Of a DNA stretch of 64,000 bases, positions 20,167 to 29,614 are shown in pieces (within the stretch, counting starts at the first letter, position 1; every line of letters starts with the position of its first letter). Position numbers and translations under genes: made by a program. The notes beneath the pieces are model-generated. The model searched no databases, had not been told where the DNA came from, and worked only from the letters and a program-made list of their open reading frames with translations. The stretch covers positions 2,604,001 through 2,668,000 of the forward strand of contig NZ_JACHMS010000001.1 of assembly GCF_014205055.1 (NCBI RefSeq), read 5' to 3'. The stretch is from Streptomyces luteogriseus. GTDB lineage: Bacteria; Actinomycetota; Actinomycetes; Streptomycetales; Streptomycetaceae.

Positions 20167-20348
20167 GCGGTCCGGGCGGACCGCAGCCGGCGGAAGCGGC
20201 GGCTATGGCTCTCGTGCTCGGCGGAGTCCTGGCCGGCTTCATGGCGGGCCGCGCGGCGGGCCCGGGCGGCCTCGCGGACCAGGCGCTCGTGGTCGGCCCG
20301 GTGGATGAGGTCGCTGGTGCGCAGCTGCTGGAGCTCGTACTCGTACAT
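20163..20348 (-). CDS. Small basic protein coupled to the LAL regulator
   Basis: 61 residues starting MYEYELQQLRTSDLIHRADHE, rich in Arg, Ala, Glu and His, and predicted almost wholly helical. No membrane segment. The ATG is preceded by AAGGGA at normal spacing. Its stop codon overlaps the start of the LAL gene by four bases, so it is read first and the regulator is translated with it. Function unknown; a partner or translational feeder for the regulator is possible. Confidence 0.75.
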   Translation of the reverse strand: MYEYELQQLRTSDLIHRADHERLVREAARARRAARHEAGQDSAEHESHSRRFRRLRSARTA

Positions 20349-20487
20349 GGTGTGTCCCTTGAGGAGAGGCGGTCACGGAGTGTTTTCCGCGATGACCTCA
20401 CTCTCGTCTCCCAGGTGGGGCCGCCACATCGGGAGAGTTCCGCATCTTCGGAGGCCGGAGGGGCCTTAGACGCGGCCGAGGGGCCTC

Positions 20488-20520
20488 AGGCGGTTCCGTA
20501 AGGTGCTCACGGAACCGCCT
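20488..20520 (-). terminator. Strong hairpin after the 20546 gene
   Basis: Perfect 12-bp stem AGGCGGTTCCGT / ACGGAACCGCCT with a nine-base loop, 26 bases past the minus-strand stop at 20546. An outer near-match (GGGGCCTTAG at 20460, CTAAGACCCC at 20519) could form an alternative fold. Confidence 0.75.
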
Positions 20521-20545
20521 AAGACCCCTCAGGACCTGCGGGCTC

Positions 20546-21082
20546 TCAGCTGGCGGAGGGCAGTCCGAGCAGGATGCCGGTGTACTTGAGGACGGCCAGG
20601 AACAGGCCGATGACGCCGAGCGCGACTCCCGCCCAGGCGACGGACTTGATCCAGGGGGCCTGGATCCTGCCCGGCGTGCCGAACGCGGGCCTGGCGAGCG
20701 TCACGACGCCGACGACCAGCGCGATCAGCGCGAACAGGCCGCCCCACAGGGCGGTGGTCTGCCAGGCGTCGCCGTAGACCGCCTGGATCTGCTGGGCCAC
20801 TCCCGCGTTCTGCGCGGTCTCCAGCTGGCCGACGAGGTTCTGGCGCGCGGAGGCCACGGTGCCGATCCAGCTGCCGGTGAGCGAGACGACGCCCAGTGCG
20901 GCGGAGACGACGGCGGCAGCGCCCTGTCCGACGCCGGAGGGGGCCTCCTCCTTGGTCTGCGCGTCGTCGGCCGCGGCCGGGACCTCGGTCTCGGGCACCT
21001 CGTCGGACTTGGTGGTGTCCACCGCCTTCTCGTCGGTCGTGGCCTTGGTGGCCTCGGTCTCGTCCACTGCGTTCGTAGCCAT
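20546..21082 (-). CDS. Hypothetical membrane protein with acidic N-terminal region
   Basis: 178 residues. The first 60 are hydrophilic and rich in Glu, Asp, Thr and Lys, then come three hydrophobic segments (about 65-85, 115-135, 150-172). The ATG at 21082 gives the start MATNAVDETEATKATTDEK; the open frame upstream belongs to no recognisable protein. It lies 35 bases downstream of the GNAT gene on the same strand, and a terminator follows. No enzyme motif seen; function unknown. Confidence 0.75.
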   Translation of the reverse strand: MATNAVDETEATKATTDEKAVDTTKSDEVPETEVPAAADDAQTKEEAPSGVGQGAAAVVSAALGVVSLTGSWIGTVASARQNLVGQLETAQNAGVAQQIQAVYGDAWQTTALWGGLFALIALVVGVVTLARPAFGTPGRIQAPWIKSVAWAGVALGVIGLFLAVLKYTGILLGLPSAS

Positions 21083-21117
21083 GTCTCGCACCGTAGGGTC
21101 GCTGTCTGAGAAGTCTC

Positions 21118-21690
21118 TTAATGATCGTTGTGAGCGACACGCGCGCGTGCGGCGCGCCACTCGGGCGCCAGCACCGACCAGACTTCGAGATCGTGCCGTA
21201 CGCCACCATAGGGGTGCGCCGCGCGCCGTACACCGTCGCGGGTCATGCCGAGCCGTCGCGCCACGTTCAGGCTGGGCCGGTTTCCGGCGGCGGCGACCCA
21301 CTCGACGCGGTGGATGCCGCGCTGCTCGACGGCCCATTCGATGAGGACCCGCATCGCCCGTGTGACCAGGCCCCGGCCCGTGGCGGCCGGCTCCAGCCAG
21401 CAGCCGACCTCGCAGTTGCCGGTGTCCGCGTCGAAGTTCAGGAACAGCACGCCGCCCACCAGCGTCCCCTCCAGCCACAGACCGTGCAGGGACCCCGTGT
21501 CGGCGGCGCGCATGTCGGCGTAGCGCTGGAGCTTGGCGCGGGCGGAGAGCAGGTCCGTCTCGGTCGTGCCGAAGGGGATGTACTGCCCGATGAACTCCCG
21601 CCCCCGCTCCAGGTGCGCCAGGAACTCCCCGGCGTGCCAGGGCTCCAGGGGCCTCAGCTCGGCGTCGTCACCCAGGGATATCGCGTACAT
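21118..21690 (-). CDS. GNAT N-acetyltransferase, RimJ/RimL type
   Basis: 190 residues. Acetyl-CoA-dependent acetyltransferase fold: CEVGCWLEPAATGRGLVTRA carries the acetyl-CoA pyrophosphate loop, with the RimL-like GIHRVEWVAAAGNRPSLNVA after it. Substrate could be a protein N-terminus or a small amine. The ATG at 21690 lies 22 bases inside the 3' end of the MMPL gene, so the two are likely translated together. GGAGGAG precedes it by about 11 bases. Confidence 0.88.
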   Translation of the reverse strand: MYAISLGDDAELRPLEPWHAGEFLAHLERGREFIGQYIPFGTTETDLLSARAKLQRYADMRAADTGSLHGLWLEGTLVGGVLFLNFDADTGNCEVGCWLEPAATGRGLVTRAMRVLIEWAVEQRGIHRVEWVAAAGNRPSLNVARRLGMTRDGVRRAAHPYGGVRHDLEVWSVLAPEWRAARARVAHNDH

Positions 21691-23914
21691 CCCGCTGCCG
21701 CTCCTCCTCCGCCAGGACGTCCGCCACCTCGGCGTCCGTCGCGGCGGCCAGCCTCTCATGGGCGGCGCGGCTCTCGGGCGGCTCGATGCTGATGCGCGGC
21801 ATGCGTTTGTCCAGCCAGCGCGGCAGCCACCAGTTGGCGCCGCCGAGCAGATGCATCAGGGCGGGGACGAGGAGCGTGCGCAGGACGAAGGCGTCCAGGG
21901 CGACGGCGGCGGCCAGGGCGATGCCGAACATGGCGATCACGCGGTCGCCGCTGAGTACGAAGGCCAGGAAGACGGAGATCATGATGACCGCCGCCGAGTT
22001 GATCACCCGGCTGGTCTCGGCGAGGCCGACACGTACGGCCCGGCGGTTGTCGCCGGTCTCCAGCCACTCCTCGTACATCCGGCTGACCAGGAAGACCTGG
22101 TAGTCCATGGAGAGGCCGAAGAGCACCGACACCATGATCACCGGCAGGAAGGGTTCGATGGGTCCGGCGCTGCCGAGGCCGAGCAGTTCGCTGGCCCAGC
22201 CCCATTGGAAGATCGCGACCACCACGCCGAAGGCGGAGGCCACGGCGGCGACGTTCATCGCGGCGGCCTTCAGCGGGATGCCGATGGACCGGAAGGCCAG
22301 CAGGAGCAGCAGGCAGCCCAGGCCGATGACGACCCCGACGAACACCGGCAGCTTGGAGACGATGACGTCGGCGAAGTCGTCGTAGCCGGCCGTCATGCCG
22401 CCCACCTGCACATCGAGCGAGGTGCCCGACTCGGCGCGGGGCAGCACCTCGCCGCGCAGCCGGTCGACGAGGTCGCTGGTGCGCTGCGACTGCGGCGAGG
22501 ACTCCGGGACGACGGTGAGGTACGCGGTGTGGCCGCCGGAGTCGAACGTCACCGGGGTCACCGAGGCGACGCCGTCGGTGGCGCGGAGCGTGCCGTCGAG
22601 GTTGTCCAGGGCGAGCTTGTCGTCGGCTCCGTCGACCTTGGTGACGAGGGTGAGCGGGCCGTTCACGCCGGGGCCGAAGCCGTCGGCGAGCAGGTCGTAG
22701 GCCTGGCGGGTGGTGGCGGTCTTCGGGCCGTTGCCCTGGTCGGAGGTGCCCAGGTGCAGGGAGAAGGTGGGGAGCGCGAGAACGGCCATGACGACCAGGG
22801 CGACCGCGCCGAGCACCTTGGGGTGGCGTTCCACGAAGGCCGACCAGCGGGCCGCGAAGCCTGTGGGCACCTCGGGTTCGGGTCCGTGCTCGGCCAGGCG
22901 GCGGCGCTCACGGCGGCTGAGCGCGCGCATGCCTATGAAGGACAGCAGGGCGGGCAGCAGGGTCACGGAGGCGGCGACCGTGAGGATCACGGTGAGGCTG
23001 GCCGCTATGGCGACGCCGTTGAGGAAGCTCAGCTGGAGGATCAGCATGCCGAGCAGGGCGATGCAAACGGTGGCACCCGCGAAGACGACGGCCCGTCCGG
23101 TGGTCGCGACGGCGTTCGTGGCGGCCTCGGTGACGGACAGCCCGCGTTTCAGCCCGCGGCGGTGTCTGGTGACGATGAACAGCGCGTAGTCGATGCCGAC
23201 GCCGAGCCCGATGAGCATGCCCAGCATGGGGGCGAAGTCGGCGACGGTCATGGCGTGGCCGAGCAGCACGATCCCGGCGTAGGCGGTGCCGACGCCGACC
23301 AGGGCGGTGGCGATGGGCAGCAGGGAGGCGGCGAGCGAGCCGAAGGCGAGGAACAGCACCACCGCGGCGACGATCACGCCGACGATCTCGGCGACGTGCC
23401 CGCCGGAGGACTCGGTGAGCGCGACGGCGCTGCCGCCCAGCTCCACCTGGAGCCCGTCGGTCTCGGCGCTCTTCGCGGTGTCGACGACGGCCTGCGCCTC
23501 GCCCTTGGCGATGTCCTCGGCCTGGTCGTCGAAGGTGACCGAGGCGTACGCGGTGCGGCCGTCCTCACTGACGCGGCCCGTGCCCGGCCCGTCGTAGGGG
23601 CCGGTGACCGAGGCCACTCCGGGGAGGTTCTCGATCCGGTCCAGGGTGCGGCTCATCGTCTGCTCGACGTCGGCGGCGCGGACACTGCCGGACGTGGTGT
23701 GCCAGACGACGGTGTCGCTGTCACCGCCGAGCTGCGGGAAGCCCTCGTGCAGCAGCTCGGTGGCGCGGCCCGACTCGGTGCCGGGGACCTGGTAGTCGTT
23801 CGAGTACGTGGTGCCGGCGACGGCGGCGCCCGCGGCGACACCCGCGAACGCGAGGAGCCACAGCAGGACGCTGAGCAGACGGCGCTGGACGCACCAGCGT
23901 GCGAGGGCTGCCAC
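21668..23914 (-). CDS. MMPL/RND-family membrane transporter
   Basis: 748 residues. It has the actinobacterial MmpL/ActII-3 layout: one N-terminal helix, a periplasmic-side loop (about 45-185), helices 2-6, a cytoplasmic loop, helix 7 (near 365), a second extracellular loop, then helices 8-12. Conserved pieces include GLGVGIDYALFIVTRHRRG and FGLSMDYQVFLVSRMYEEW, the Asp-Tyr pairs of proton-driven RND helices 4 and 10. It probably exports a lipid, antibiotic or siderophore-like compound. It overlaps a GNAT gene downstream. GTG start with GGGAG upstream. Confidence 0.92.
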   Translation of the reverse strand: MAALARWCVQRRLLSVLLWLLAFAGVAAGAAVAGTTYSNDYQVPGTESGRATELLHEGFPQLGGDSDTVVWHTTSGSVRAADVEQTMSRTLDRIENLPGVASVTGPYDGPGTGRVSEDGRTAYASVTFDDQAEDIAKGEAQAVVDTAKSAETDGLQVELGGSAVALTESSGGHVAEIVGVIVAAVVLFLAFGSLAASLLPIATALVGVGTAYAGIVLLGHAMTVADFAPMLGMLIGLGVGIDYALFIVTRHRRGLKRGLSVTEAATNAVATTGRAVVFAGATVCIALLGMLILQLSFLNGVAIAASLTVILTVAASVTLLPALLSFIGMRALSRRERRRLAEHGPEPEVPTGFAARWSAFVERHPKVLGAVALVVMAVLALPTFSLHLGTSDQGNGPKTATTRQAYDLLADGFGPGVNGPLTLVTKVDGADDKLALDNLDGTLRATDGVASVTPVTFDSGGHTAYLTVVPESSPQSQRTSDLVDRLRGEVLPRAESGTSLDVQVGGMTAGYDDFADVIVSKLPVFVGVVIGLGCLLLLLAFRSIGIPLKAAAMNVAAVASAFGVVVAIFQWGWASELLGLGSAGPIEPFLPVIMVSVLFGLSMDYQVFLVSRMYEEWLETGDNRRAVRVGLAETSRVINSAAVIMISVFLAFVLSGDRVIAMFGIALAAAVALDAFVLRTLLVPALMHLLGGANWWLPRWLDKRMPRISIEPPESRAAHERLAAATDAEVADVLAEEERQRDVRDIPG

Positions 23915-24072
23915 GAAACGTGCTCCCGGAGTTGCCTTGTGTGGATCTTTGACCGGGAACAGTCGTGCATGAACTGAACAGCCAGCAAAGAACGCATGAG
24001 CAATGCGCTGCCACTCTTACAGGCTCACGAGATCATTTGTCGCTTTCGTGGGCTTATTCACAGCGGCCGGAA

Positions 24073-24414
24073 TCAGTCGAACTGGTCCCCCAGCGCCATC
24101 ACCATCACGCCCGCGACCAGCAGCCACAGGGCCCGCCGGGTACGCCCGCGGGAGCCCAGCACGGTGGCGGCGGCGCACACGGCGGCCCCGCCGGCGTACG
24201 CGGCCGGGACGAGGGCCGGTGCGGAGCGGGTGAGGCGGAGCAGCGCCGCGGCGAGACCGGCCAGTGTCAGCGCGGCGCCGGTGCCCGCCGCCGTCCAGCG
24301 GGCCCGGCGCGCGTCCTCCTCGTCGCCCATCGGGTCCTCGGTCCCGTCCCGGCCGGCGGCCGCCTCCGAGTCCACTGTCTCCGGATCGGTGTCGGAATCA
24401 GGACGTCCACTCAT
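24073..24414 (-). CDS. Small two-to-three-helix membrane protein
   Basis: 113 residues. The acidic N terminus (MSGRPDSDTDPETVDSEAA) is followed by hydrophobic segments at about 42-60, 66-85 and 92-108. ATG at 24414. It stands alone between the MMPL gene (158 bases away) and a divergent methyltransferase. No motif recognised; function unknown. Confidence 0.7.
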   Translation of the reverse strand: MSGRPDSDTDPETVDSEAAAGRDGTEDPMGDEEDARRARWTAAGTGAALTLAGLAAALLRLTRSAPALVPAAYAGGAAVCAAATVLGSRGRTRRALWLLVAGVMVMALGDQFD

Positions 24415-24605
24415 GGCCGAGACGGTAGCGCGCCGAGGGGGAAAACCGGGTGCGGGGCCGCCGGGCCGGCTGTTAGCGTCCGTCGGTCCGAGGAAACGCC
24501 CGCGGCCTCCCGCCGCCCGGCCGAAGCAGGTGCATTGTTTGACGGTCCGACCGAGCTCCCACGCATTCCCGTTCTTCCCGAAGGACTCAAGGAGCCCGTT
24601 CACCG

Positions 24606-25409
24606 ATGTCGGACATCACTTCCCGGACCTCGAACGACCCCCTCACTGACCGTGTGAGCCACCCCGGCTACCCCCGCAGCAGTGGCTACGACGCCCGCTG
24701 GACCATCGACAACCAGATGGGCCCGCACGCGCTGTGGCTGCTGGAGTGGCTGGCCCCCGCCCTGGGGCTCGACACCCTGAGCCCCGGCTCCCGGGTACTC
24801 GACCTGGGCTGCGGACGTGCCATGACGTCGATCTTCCTCGCCAAGGAGTACGACCTCCAGGTCGTCGCCGCCGACCTGTGGATCAAGCCCGACGACAACG
24901 CCGGGCGGATCGCCGGGGCGGGTGTCGGCGACCGGGTCCTGCCCGTGTCCGCCGAGGCCCACGACCTGCCGTTCGGCGAGGGCACCTTCGACGCGATCGT
25001 CTCGATCGACGCCTACCAGTACTTCGGCACCGACGACCTCTACCTGCCCACTCCGATCCGGCTGCTGAAGCCGGGCGGGCGGATCGGCGTCGTCGTGCCG
25101 GCACTGCGCGAGGAGATCGACGGCGTCGAGCCGCCGGAGCACCTCGAGCCTTACTGGGAGCCCGACTTCTGGTGCTTCCACTCGGCCGCCTGGTGGCGGC
25201 GCCACTGGACCCGCAGCGGGGCCGTGAAGGTCGAGACAGCGGACTGGCTGGAGGACGGCTGGCGCGACTGGCTGCGCTGGTGCGAGGTCGTGGCCGACGA
25301 GAGCACGGACGAGTGGCACGTCCGGATGGCCGGACAGTGCGCCGAGATGCTGCGCCTCGACCGCGGCCGGACGCTGGGCTTCGTCCGGGTCGTCGGCAGC
25401 CGCCTCTGA
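24606..25409 (+). CDS. Class I SAM-dependent methyltransferase
   Basis: 267 residues. SAM-binding motif I VLDLGCG is at 64-70; the acidic ribose-binding residue follows in VVAADLW. Motif II region is FDAIVSIDAYQYFG and motif III RLLKPGGRIGVV. The C-terminal half is rich in Trp (FWCFHSAAWWRRHW), possibly a hydrophobic substrate pocket. The ATG follows AAGGAG. It is a single gene with a strong terminator. Substrate (small molecule or lipid) unknown. Confidence 0.88.
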   Translation: MSDITSRTSNDPLTDRVSHPGYPRSSGYDARWTIDNQMGPHALWLLEWLAPALGLDTLSPGSRVLDLGCGRAMTSIFLAKEYDLQVVAADLWIKPDDNAGRIAGAGVGDRVLPVSAEAHDLPFGEGTFDAIVSIDAYQYFGTDDLYLPTPIRLLKPGGRIGVVVPALREEIDGVEPPEHLEPYWEPDFWCFHSAAWWRRHWTRSGAVKVETADWLEDGWRDWLRWCEVVADESTDEWHVRMAGQCAEMLRLDRGRTLGFVRVVGSRL

Positions 25410-25426
25410 GTGGATGACGAGGGGAT

Positions 25427-25468
25427 GACGAGGGGGGACGCACCGGGTCCGGTGCGTCCCCCCTCGTC
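25427..25468. terminator. Bidirectional terminator between methyltransferase and gatB
   Basis: Twenty paired positions: the arm starting GACGAGGGGGG (25427-25446) is the exact complement of the arm ending CCCCCCTCGTC (25449-25468). It sits between converging genes. The preceding bases carry a direct duplication of GATGACGAGGGG. Confidence 0.85.
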
Positions 25469-25481
25469 GGGTCACGGGAGG

Positions 25482-26996
25482 TCAGCCCTCGCTGACGCCC
25501 AGCTTCTCCAGGATGAGCTCCTTGACGCGGGCCGCGTCCGCCTGGCCTCGGGTGGCCTTCATGACGGCGCCGACCAGCGCACCGGCCGCGGCCACCTTGC
25601 CGCCGCGGATCTTGTCCGCGACGCCCGGGTTGCCGGCGATGGCCTCCTCGACGGCGGTGGTGAGGGCGCCCTCGTCGGAGACGACCTTCAGACCGCGCTT
25701 GTCGACGACCTCGTCCGGGGTGCCCTCGCCCGCGAGGACGCCCTCGATGACCTGCCGGGCCAGCTTGTCGTTCAGGTCGCCCTTCGCGACGAGCTCGGTG
25801 ACCCGGGCGACCTGCGCCGGCGTGATCGCCAGCTCGTCGAGCGCCTTGCCCGACTCGTTGGCGCTGCGGGCCAGCTCGCCCATCCACCACTTGCGGGCGG
25901 AGGCGGCGTCGGCCCCGGCCTCGATCGTGGCGACGATGGGCTCCAGCGCACCGGCGTTGAGGATCGCCTGCATGTCGGTGGCCGAGACGCCCCACTCCTC
26001 GCGGAGCCGGCTGCGGCGGACCAGCGGCAGTTCGGGCAGCCCGGCCCGGATCTCCTCGACCCACTCGCGGGACGGGGCCACCGGGACGAGGTCGGGCTCC
26101 GGGAAGTACCGGTAGTCCTCGGCCTCCTCCTTCACACGGCCCGAGGTCGTCGACCCCGTGTCCTCGTGGAAGTGGCGGGTCTCCTGGATGATCGTGCCGC
26201 CGGACGACAGCACGGCCGCGTGCCGCTGGATCTCGAAGCGTGCCGCGCGCTCCACGGACCTGAGCGAGTTGACGTTCTTCGTCTCGGAACGCGTGCCGAA
26301 CTTCTCCCGGCCGTGCGGGCGCAGCGACAGGTTCACGTCGCAGCGCATCTGGCCCATCTCCATGCGGGCCTCGGAGACGCCGAGCGCCTTGATGAGCTCA
26401 CGCAGCTCACGGACGTAGGCCCGTGCGACCTCGGGGGCACGCTCGCCCGCGCCCTCGATCGGCTTGGTGACGATCTCGATGAGCGGGATGCCGGCGCGGT
26501 TGTAGTCCAGCAGCGAGTGCGAGGCGCCGTGGATGCGGCCGGTGGCACCGCCGACGTGCGTCGACTTGCCGGTGTCCTCCTCCATGTGGGCGCGCTCGAT
26601 CTCCACGCGGAAGGTCTCGCCGTCCTCCAGCTGCACGTCGAGGTAGCCGTTGAAGGCGATCGGCTCGTCGTACTGGGAGGTCTGGAAGTTCTTCGGCATG
26701 TCCGGATAGAAGTAGTTCTTCCGGGCGAAGCGGCACCACTCGGCGATCTCGCAGTTCAGCGCGAGGCCGATCTTGATCGCGGACTCGACGCCGGTCGCGT
26801 TGACGACCGGGAGCGCGCCGGGCATGCCGAGGCAGACCGGGCAGGTCTGCGTGTTGGCGTCCTGGCCGAGGGCGGTCGAGCAGCCGCAGAACATTTTGGT
26901 CTTGGTGCCGAGTTCGACATGGACCTCGAGGCCCATGACGGGGTCGTACGACGCGAGTGCGTCCTCGTACGACACCAGGTCGGTCGTGGTGGTCAC
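25482..26996 (-). CDS. gatB: Asp-tRNA(Asn)/Glu-tRNA(Gln) amidotransferase subunit B
   Basis: 504 residues. The tRNA-binding and kinase subunit of GatCAB, which converts mischarged Glu-tRNA(Gln) or Asp-tRNA(Asn) to the amide form. Signature pieces are [20 protein letters not shown] at the N terminus, the zinc-binding cysteines in FCGCSTA and [10 protein letters not shown], and the tail domain with [13 protein letters not shown]. Its start is 16 bases after the stop of a 79-aa gene that separates it from gatA. Confidence 0.97.
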   Translation of the reverse strand: MTTTTDLVSYEDALASYDPVMGLEVHVELGTKTKMFCGCSTALGQDANTQTCPVCLGMPGALPVVNATGVESAIKIGLALNCEIAEWCRFARKNYFYPDMPKNFQTSQYDEPIAFNGYLDVQLEDGETFRVEIERAHMEEDTGKSTHVGGATGRIHGASHSLLDYNRAGIPLIEIVTKPIEGAGERAPEVARAYVRELRELIKALGVSEARMEMGQMRCDVNLSLRPHGREKFGTRSETKNVNSLRSVERAARFEIQRHAAVLSSGGTIIQETRHFHEDTGSTTSGRVKEEAEDYRYFPEPDLVPVAPSREWVEEIRAGLPELPLVRRSRLREEWGVSATDMQAILNAGALEPIVATIEAGADAASARKWWMGELARSANESGKALDELAITPAQVARVTELVAKGDLNDKLARQVIEGVLAGEGTPDEVVDKRGLKVVSDEGALTTAVEEAIAGNPGVADKIRGGKVAAAGALVGAVMKATRGQADAARVKELILEKLGVSEG

Positions 26997-27012
26997 GGTG
27001 AGTACTTCCCTC

Positions 27013-27252
27013 TCAGCCCAGCAGAACGTCGTCGTCGCCCAGCTGCTTCAGCTCGCGATAGAGAATGGCCAGGTTGGTGACGACCGCGGCTCCGGTCACG
27101 ACGGCGTCGAGCAGCCGCAGCGTGTCGTTGTCTCCGCGGGCCTTCTTGATCTGCTTGTAGACCCCGACGGCGCCGAACGCCGACGTGGCCATCGAGATGT
27201 ACAGACCGGACTTGGACTTCTTGAAGCCCTTGGCCTTGGACAGTGCGCTCAC
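27013..27252 (-). CDS. 79-residue membrane protein embedded between gatA and gatB
   Basis: Starts [16 protein letters not shown], strongly basic, followed by two hydrophobic stretches (about 17-33 and 47-64) separated by [11 protein letters not shown]. Two short membrane helices with a basic N terminus inside the cell are likely. The GTG start overlaps the gatA stop by four bases (GTGA), so it is translationally coupled to the amidase subunit; gatB follows 16 bases later. The same insertion exists, from memory, in S. coelicolor. No function is known to me. Confidence 0.8.
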   Translation of the reverse strand: MSALSKAKGFKKSKSGLYISMATSAFGAVGVYKQIKKARGDNDTLRLLDAVVTGAAVVTNLAILYRELKQLGDDDVLLG

Positions 27253-28742
27253 AGCGACGGAGCCTCCTCGATCAGCGGGTGGCCCCACTTTTCCACGAAG
27301 GCGGCCTCGACGGCGGCACCCACCTTGTACAGGCGGTCGTCCTTCATGACGGGGGCGATGATCTGCAGGCCGACCGGGAGGTTGTCCTCCGGGGCGAGAC
27401 CGCACGGCAGCGACATGGCCGCGTTGCCCGCCAGGTTGGTCGGGATGGTGCACAGGTCGGCGAGGTACATCGCCATCGGATCGTCGGCACGCTCGCCGAT
27501 CGCGAAGGCGGTGGTCGGGGTCGTCGGGGAGACGATCACGTCGACCTGCCCGAACGCCTTGTCGAAGTCCTGCTTGATGAGCGTGCGGACCTTCTGGGCG
27601 CTGCCGTAGTAGGCGTCGTAGTAGCCGCTGGACAGGGCGTACGTGCCGAGCATGATGCGGCGCTTGACCTCGGGGCCGAAGCCGGCCTCACGGGTGAGGG
27701 AGGTGACCTCCTCGGCGGAGTGCGTGCCGTCGTCGCCGGTCCGCAGGCCGTAGCGCAGGCCGTCGAAGCGGGCGAGGTTGGAGGAGCACTCGGACGGCGC
27801 GATCAGGTAGTACGCCGACAGCGCCAGGTCGAAGGACGGGCAGTCCAGCTCGACGATCTCGGCGCCCAGTTCCTTCAGCAGTTCCACGGACTCGTCGAAA
27901 CGCTGGATGACGCCGGCCTGGTAGCCCTCGCCGCGGAACTGCTTGACGACGCCGACGCGCATGCCCTCGACGCTGCCGTTGCGGGCGGCCTCGACGACCG
28001 CCGGGACGGGCTCGTCGATGGAGGTCGAGTCGAGCGGGTCGTGCCCGGCGATGACCTCGTGCAGCAGCGCCGCGTCCAGGACCGTACGGGCGCAGGGTCC
28101 GCCCTGGTCGAGGGAGGACGAGAAGGCGACCATGCCGTAGCGGGAGACCGCACCGTACGTCGGCTTCACACCGACCGTGCCGGTGACGGCGGCGGGCTGG
28201 CGGATGGAGCCGCCGGTGTCCGTGCCGATGGCGAGCGGCGCCTGGAAGGAGGCGAGCGCGGCGGACGAACCGCCGCCGGAGCCGCCGGGGATCTTGGTGA
28301 GGTCCCAGGGGTTGCCGGTCGGGCCGTAGGCGCTGTTCTCGGTGGAGGACCCCATGGCGAACTCGTCCATGTTGGTCTTGCCGAGGATCACGACGTCGGC
28401 GGCCTTGAGCCGCTTGGTGAGCGTCGCGTCGTACGGCGGGATCCAGCCCTCGAGGATCTTCGAGCCGACGGTGGTCGGGATGCCCTCGGTGGTGAAGATG
28501 TCCTTCAGCGCGAGGGGCACGCCCGCCAGCGGGCCGAGCTTCTCGCCCTTGGCGCGCTTCTCGTCCACGGCGCGGGCCTGGGCGAGGGCGCCCTCGCGGT
28601 CGACGTGCAGGAAGGCGTGCACCTTCTCGTCGACGGCCTCGATGCGGGCGAGGTGGGCCTCGGTGACCTGCACCGCGGTGAGTTCGCCGGAGGCGATCTT
28701 CGCGGCGGTCTCGGCGGCCGTGAGCTTGATGATGTCCGTCAT
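27249..28742 (-). CDS. gatA: Asp-tRNA(Asn)/Glu-tRNA(Gln) amidotransferase subunit A
   Basis: 497 residues. The glutaminase subunit of GatCAB, an amidase-signature enzyme. The Ser-cisSer-Lys triad is visible: Lys80 in LALKD, Ser155 in PGGSGGGSS and nucleophile Ser179 in [11 protein letters not shown]. It releases ammonia from glutamine and passes it to GatB. It lies 5 bases after gatC and overlaps the 79-aa gene at its 3' end. Confidence 0.98.
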   Translation of the reverse strand: MTDIIKLTAAETAAKIASGELTAVQVTEAHLARIEAVDEKVHAFLHVDREGALAQARAVDEKRAKGEKLGPLAGVPLALKDIFTTEGIPTTVGSKILEGWIPPYDATLTKRLKAADVVILGKTNMDEFAMGSSTENSAYGPTGNPWDLTKIPGGSGGGSSAALASFQAPLAIGTDTGGSIRQPAAVTGTVGVKPTYGAVSRYGMVAFSSSLDQGGPCARTVLDAALLHEVIAGHDPLDSTSIDEPVPAVVEAARNGSVEGMRVGVVKQFRGEGYQAGVIQRFDESVELLKELGAEIVELDCPSFDLALSAYYLIAPSECSSNLARFDGLRYGLRTGDDGTHSAEEVTSLTREAGFGPEVKRRIMLGTYALSSGYYDAYYGSAQKVRTLIKQDFDKAFGQVDVIVSPTTPTTAFAIGERADDPMAMYLADLCTIPTNLAGNAAMSLPCGLAPEDNLPVGLQIIAPVMKDDRLYKVGAAVEAAFVEKWGHPLIEEAPSL

Positions 28743-28747
28743 GGCTG

Positions 28748-29044
28748 TTAGTCCTCCCCCAGGATCTGCGGCACCTTGAAACGCTGCTGCTCCTGGGCCG
28801 GGGCGCCGGAGAGCGCCTGCTCGGGGGTGAGCGACGGACGGACCTCGTCCTTGCGCATGACGTTCGTCAGCGGGAGCGGGTGCGAGGTCGGCGGTACGTC
28901 TTGGTCGGCGACCTCACTGACGCGTGCGACCGCGCCGATGATGTCGTCCAGCTGTCCCGCGAAGTGCTCGAGCTCTTCGGGCTTCAGCTCCAGACGCGCC
29001 AGCCGGGCGAGGTGGGCGACCTCCTCGCGCGTGATGCCAGGCAT
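28748..29044 (-). CDS. gatC: Asp-tRNA(Asn)/Glu-tRNA(Gln) amidotransferase subunit C
   Basis: 98 residues. A small helical subunit that wraps around GatA and stabilises the complex. It begins [20 protein letters not shown], the family hallmark, and contains the conserved [19 protein letters not shown] near the C terminus. First gene of the gatC-gatA-(79 aa)-gatB operon, all on the minus strand. Confidence 0.96.
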   Translation of the reverse strand: MPGITREEVAHLARLARLELKPEELEHFAGQLDDIIGAVARVSEVADQDVPPTSHPLPLTNVMRKDEVRPSLTPEQALSGAPAQEQQRFKVPQILGED

Positions 29045-29147
29045 GCAGCGATCCTCTGGGGTGAGTGAATGTGGTGTGGCCCAATCCTATGGGTCGGGGG
29101 GCCGTGCCCGTGAAACGGTTTGCCGCCCCGAAGGTTTCCCGGACCCC

Positions 29148-29519
29148 TCAGACCGCGAAGAGCAGCGCGGCACTGATCAGGACGACGGCCGCGGTGGCGA
29201 AGTGGATCCCGAAGGCGACCGCCTTCTTTCCGCCGTTGCGCAGCACGATCAGGGTGTCGCCGAGCGGCACGAGAGCCACGGCGAGCAAGAACCAGGCCTC
29301 GGCTCCGGTCCCCGCGAAGGCGAGCAGCGCCAGACCGACCAGGCCGAGGGTGCCGTCCCGCAAGCCCTTGATCGTCAGGTAGGCGCCGGCGTCGCCGCCG
29401 GGGTCGGCCGGGACGCCGTAGCCGGCCGCCGCGGAGGCGGGCTGGAACAGGAACCGGTAGCCGAGGAACAGGCAGAACAGGTTGAGCACGACGGCCAGGG
29501 TGTACGCGGTCGCGGTCAT
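29148..29519 (-). CDS. Four-helix membrane protein, DUF4267-like
   Basis: 123 residues with four hydrophobic segments (about 5-22, 47-66, 70-88, 101-120). Motifs GYRFLFQPASAAAGYG and KGLRDGTLGLVGL resemble DUF4267 proteins. It is divergent from a TetR gene with shared operators between, so it is the probable target. Function unknown. Confidence 0.78.
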   Translation of the reverse strand: MTATAYTLAVVLNLFCLFLGYRFLFQPASAAAGYGVPADPGGDAGAYLTIKGLRDGTLGLVGLALLAFAGTGAEAWFLLAVALVPLGDTLIVLRNGGKKAVAFGIHFATAAVVLISAALLFAV

Positions 29520-29542
29520 GGCTCTCTCCGATGTCCGAGTTT

Positions 29543-29608
29543 CTAGCAGTGCTAGGGATGAGAGCGAAGCTAGCAGAGCGTCGACAGGAACGCTAGCGCT
29601 GCTAGAAT
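29543..29608. promoter_or_regulatory. Paired TetR operators and leaderless promoter
   Basis: Two 13-bp palindromes, CTAGCAGTGCTAG (29543-29555) and CTAGCGCTGCTAG (29593-29605), share the pattern CTAGCNNTGCTAG or close to it; a further GCTAGCAGAGCG half lies at 29569-29580. For the + strand gene, TCGACA (29581-29586), 16 bases, TAGAAT (29603-29608) form a promoter whose -10 box overlaps the second operator. The tetR ATG at 29615 is 6 bases downstream with no Shine-Dalgarno, so leaderless. Confidence 0.75.
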
Positions 29609-29614
29609 TGCGGC

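Noticed and set aside
16885..20469. 1194-codon open frame on the + strand opposite the LAL regulator
   Set aside because: Shadow of a long GC-rich gene. The minus strand frame has Walker A, LuxR motifs and a coupled start; the + frame has none.
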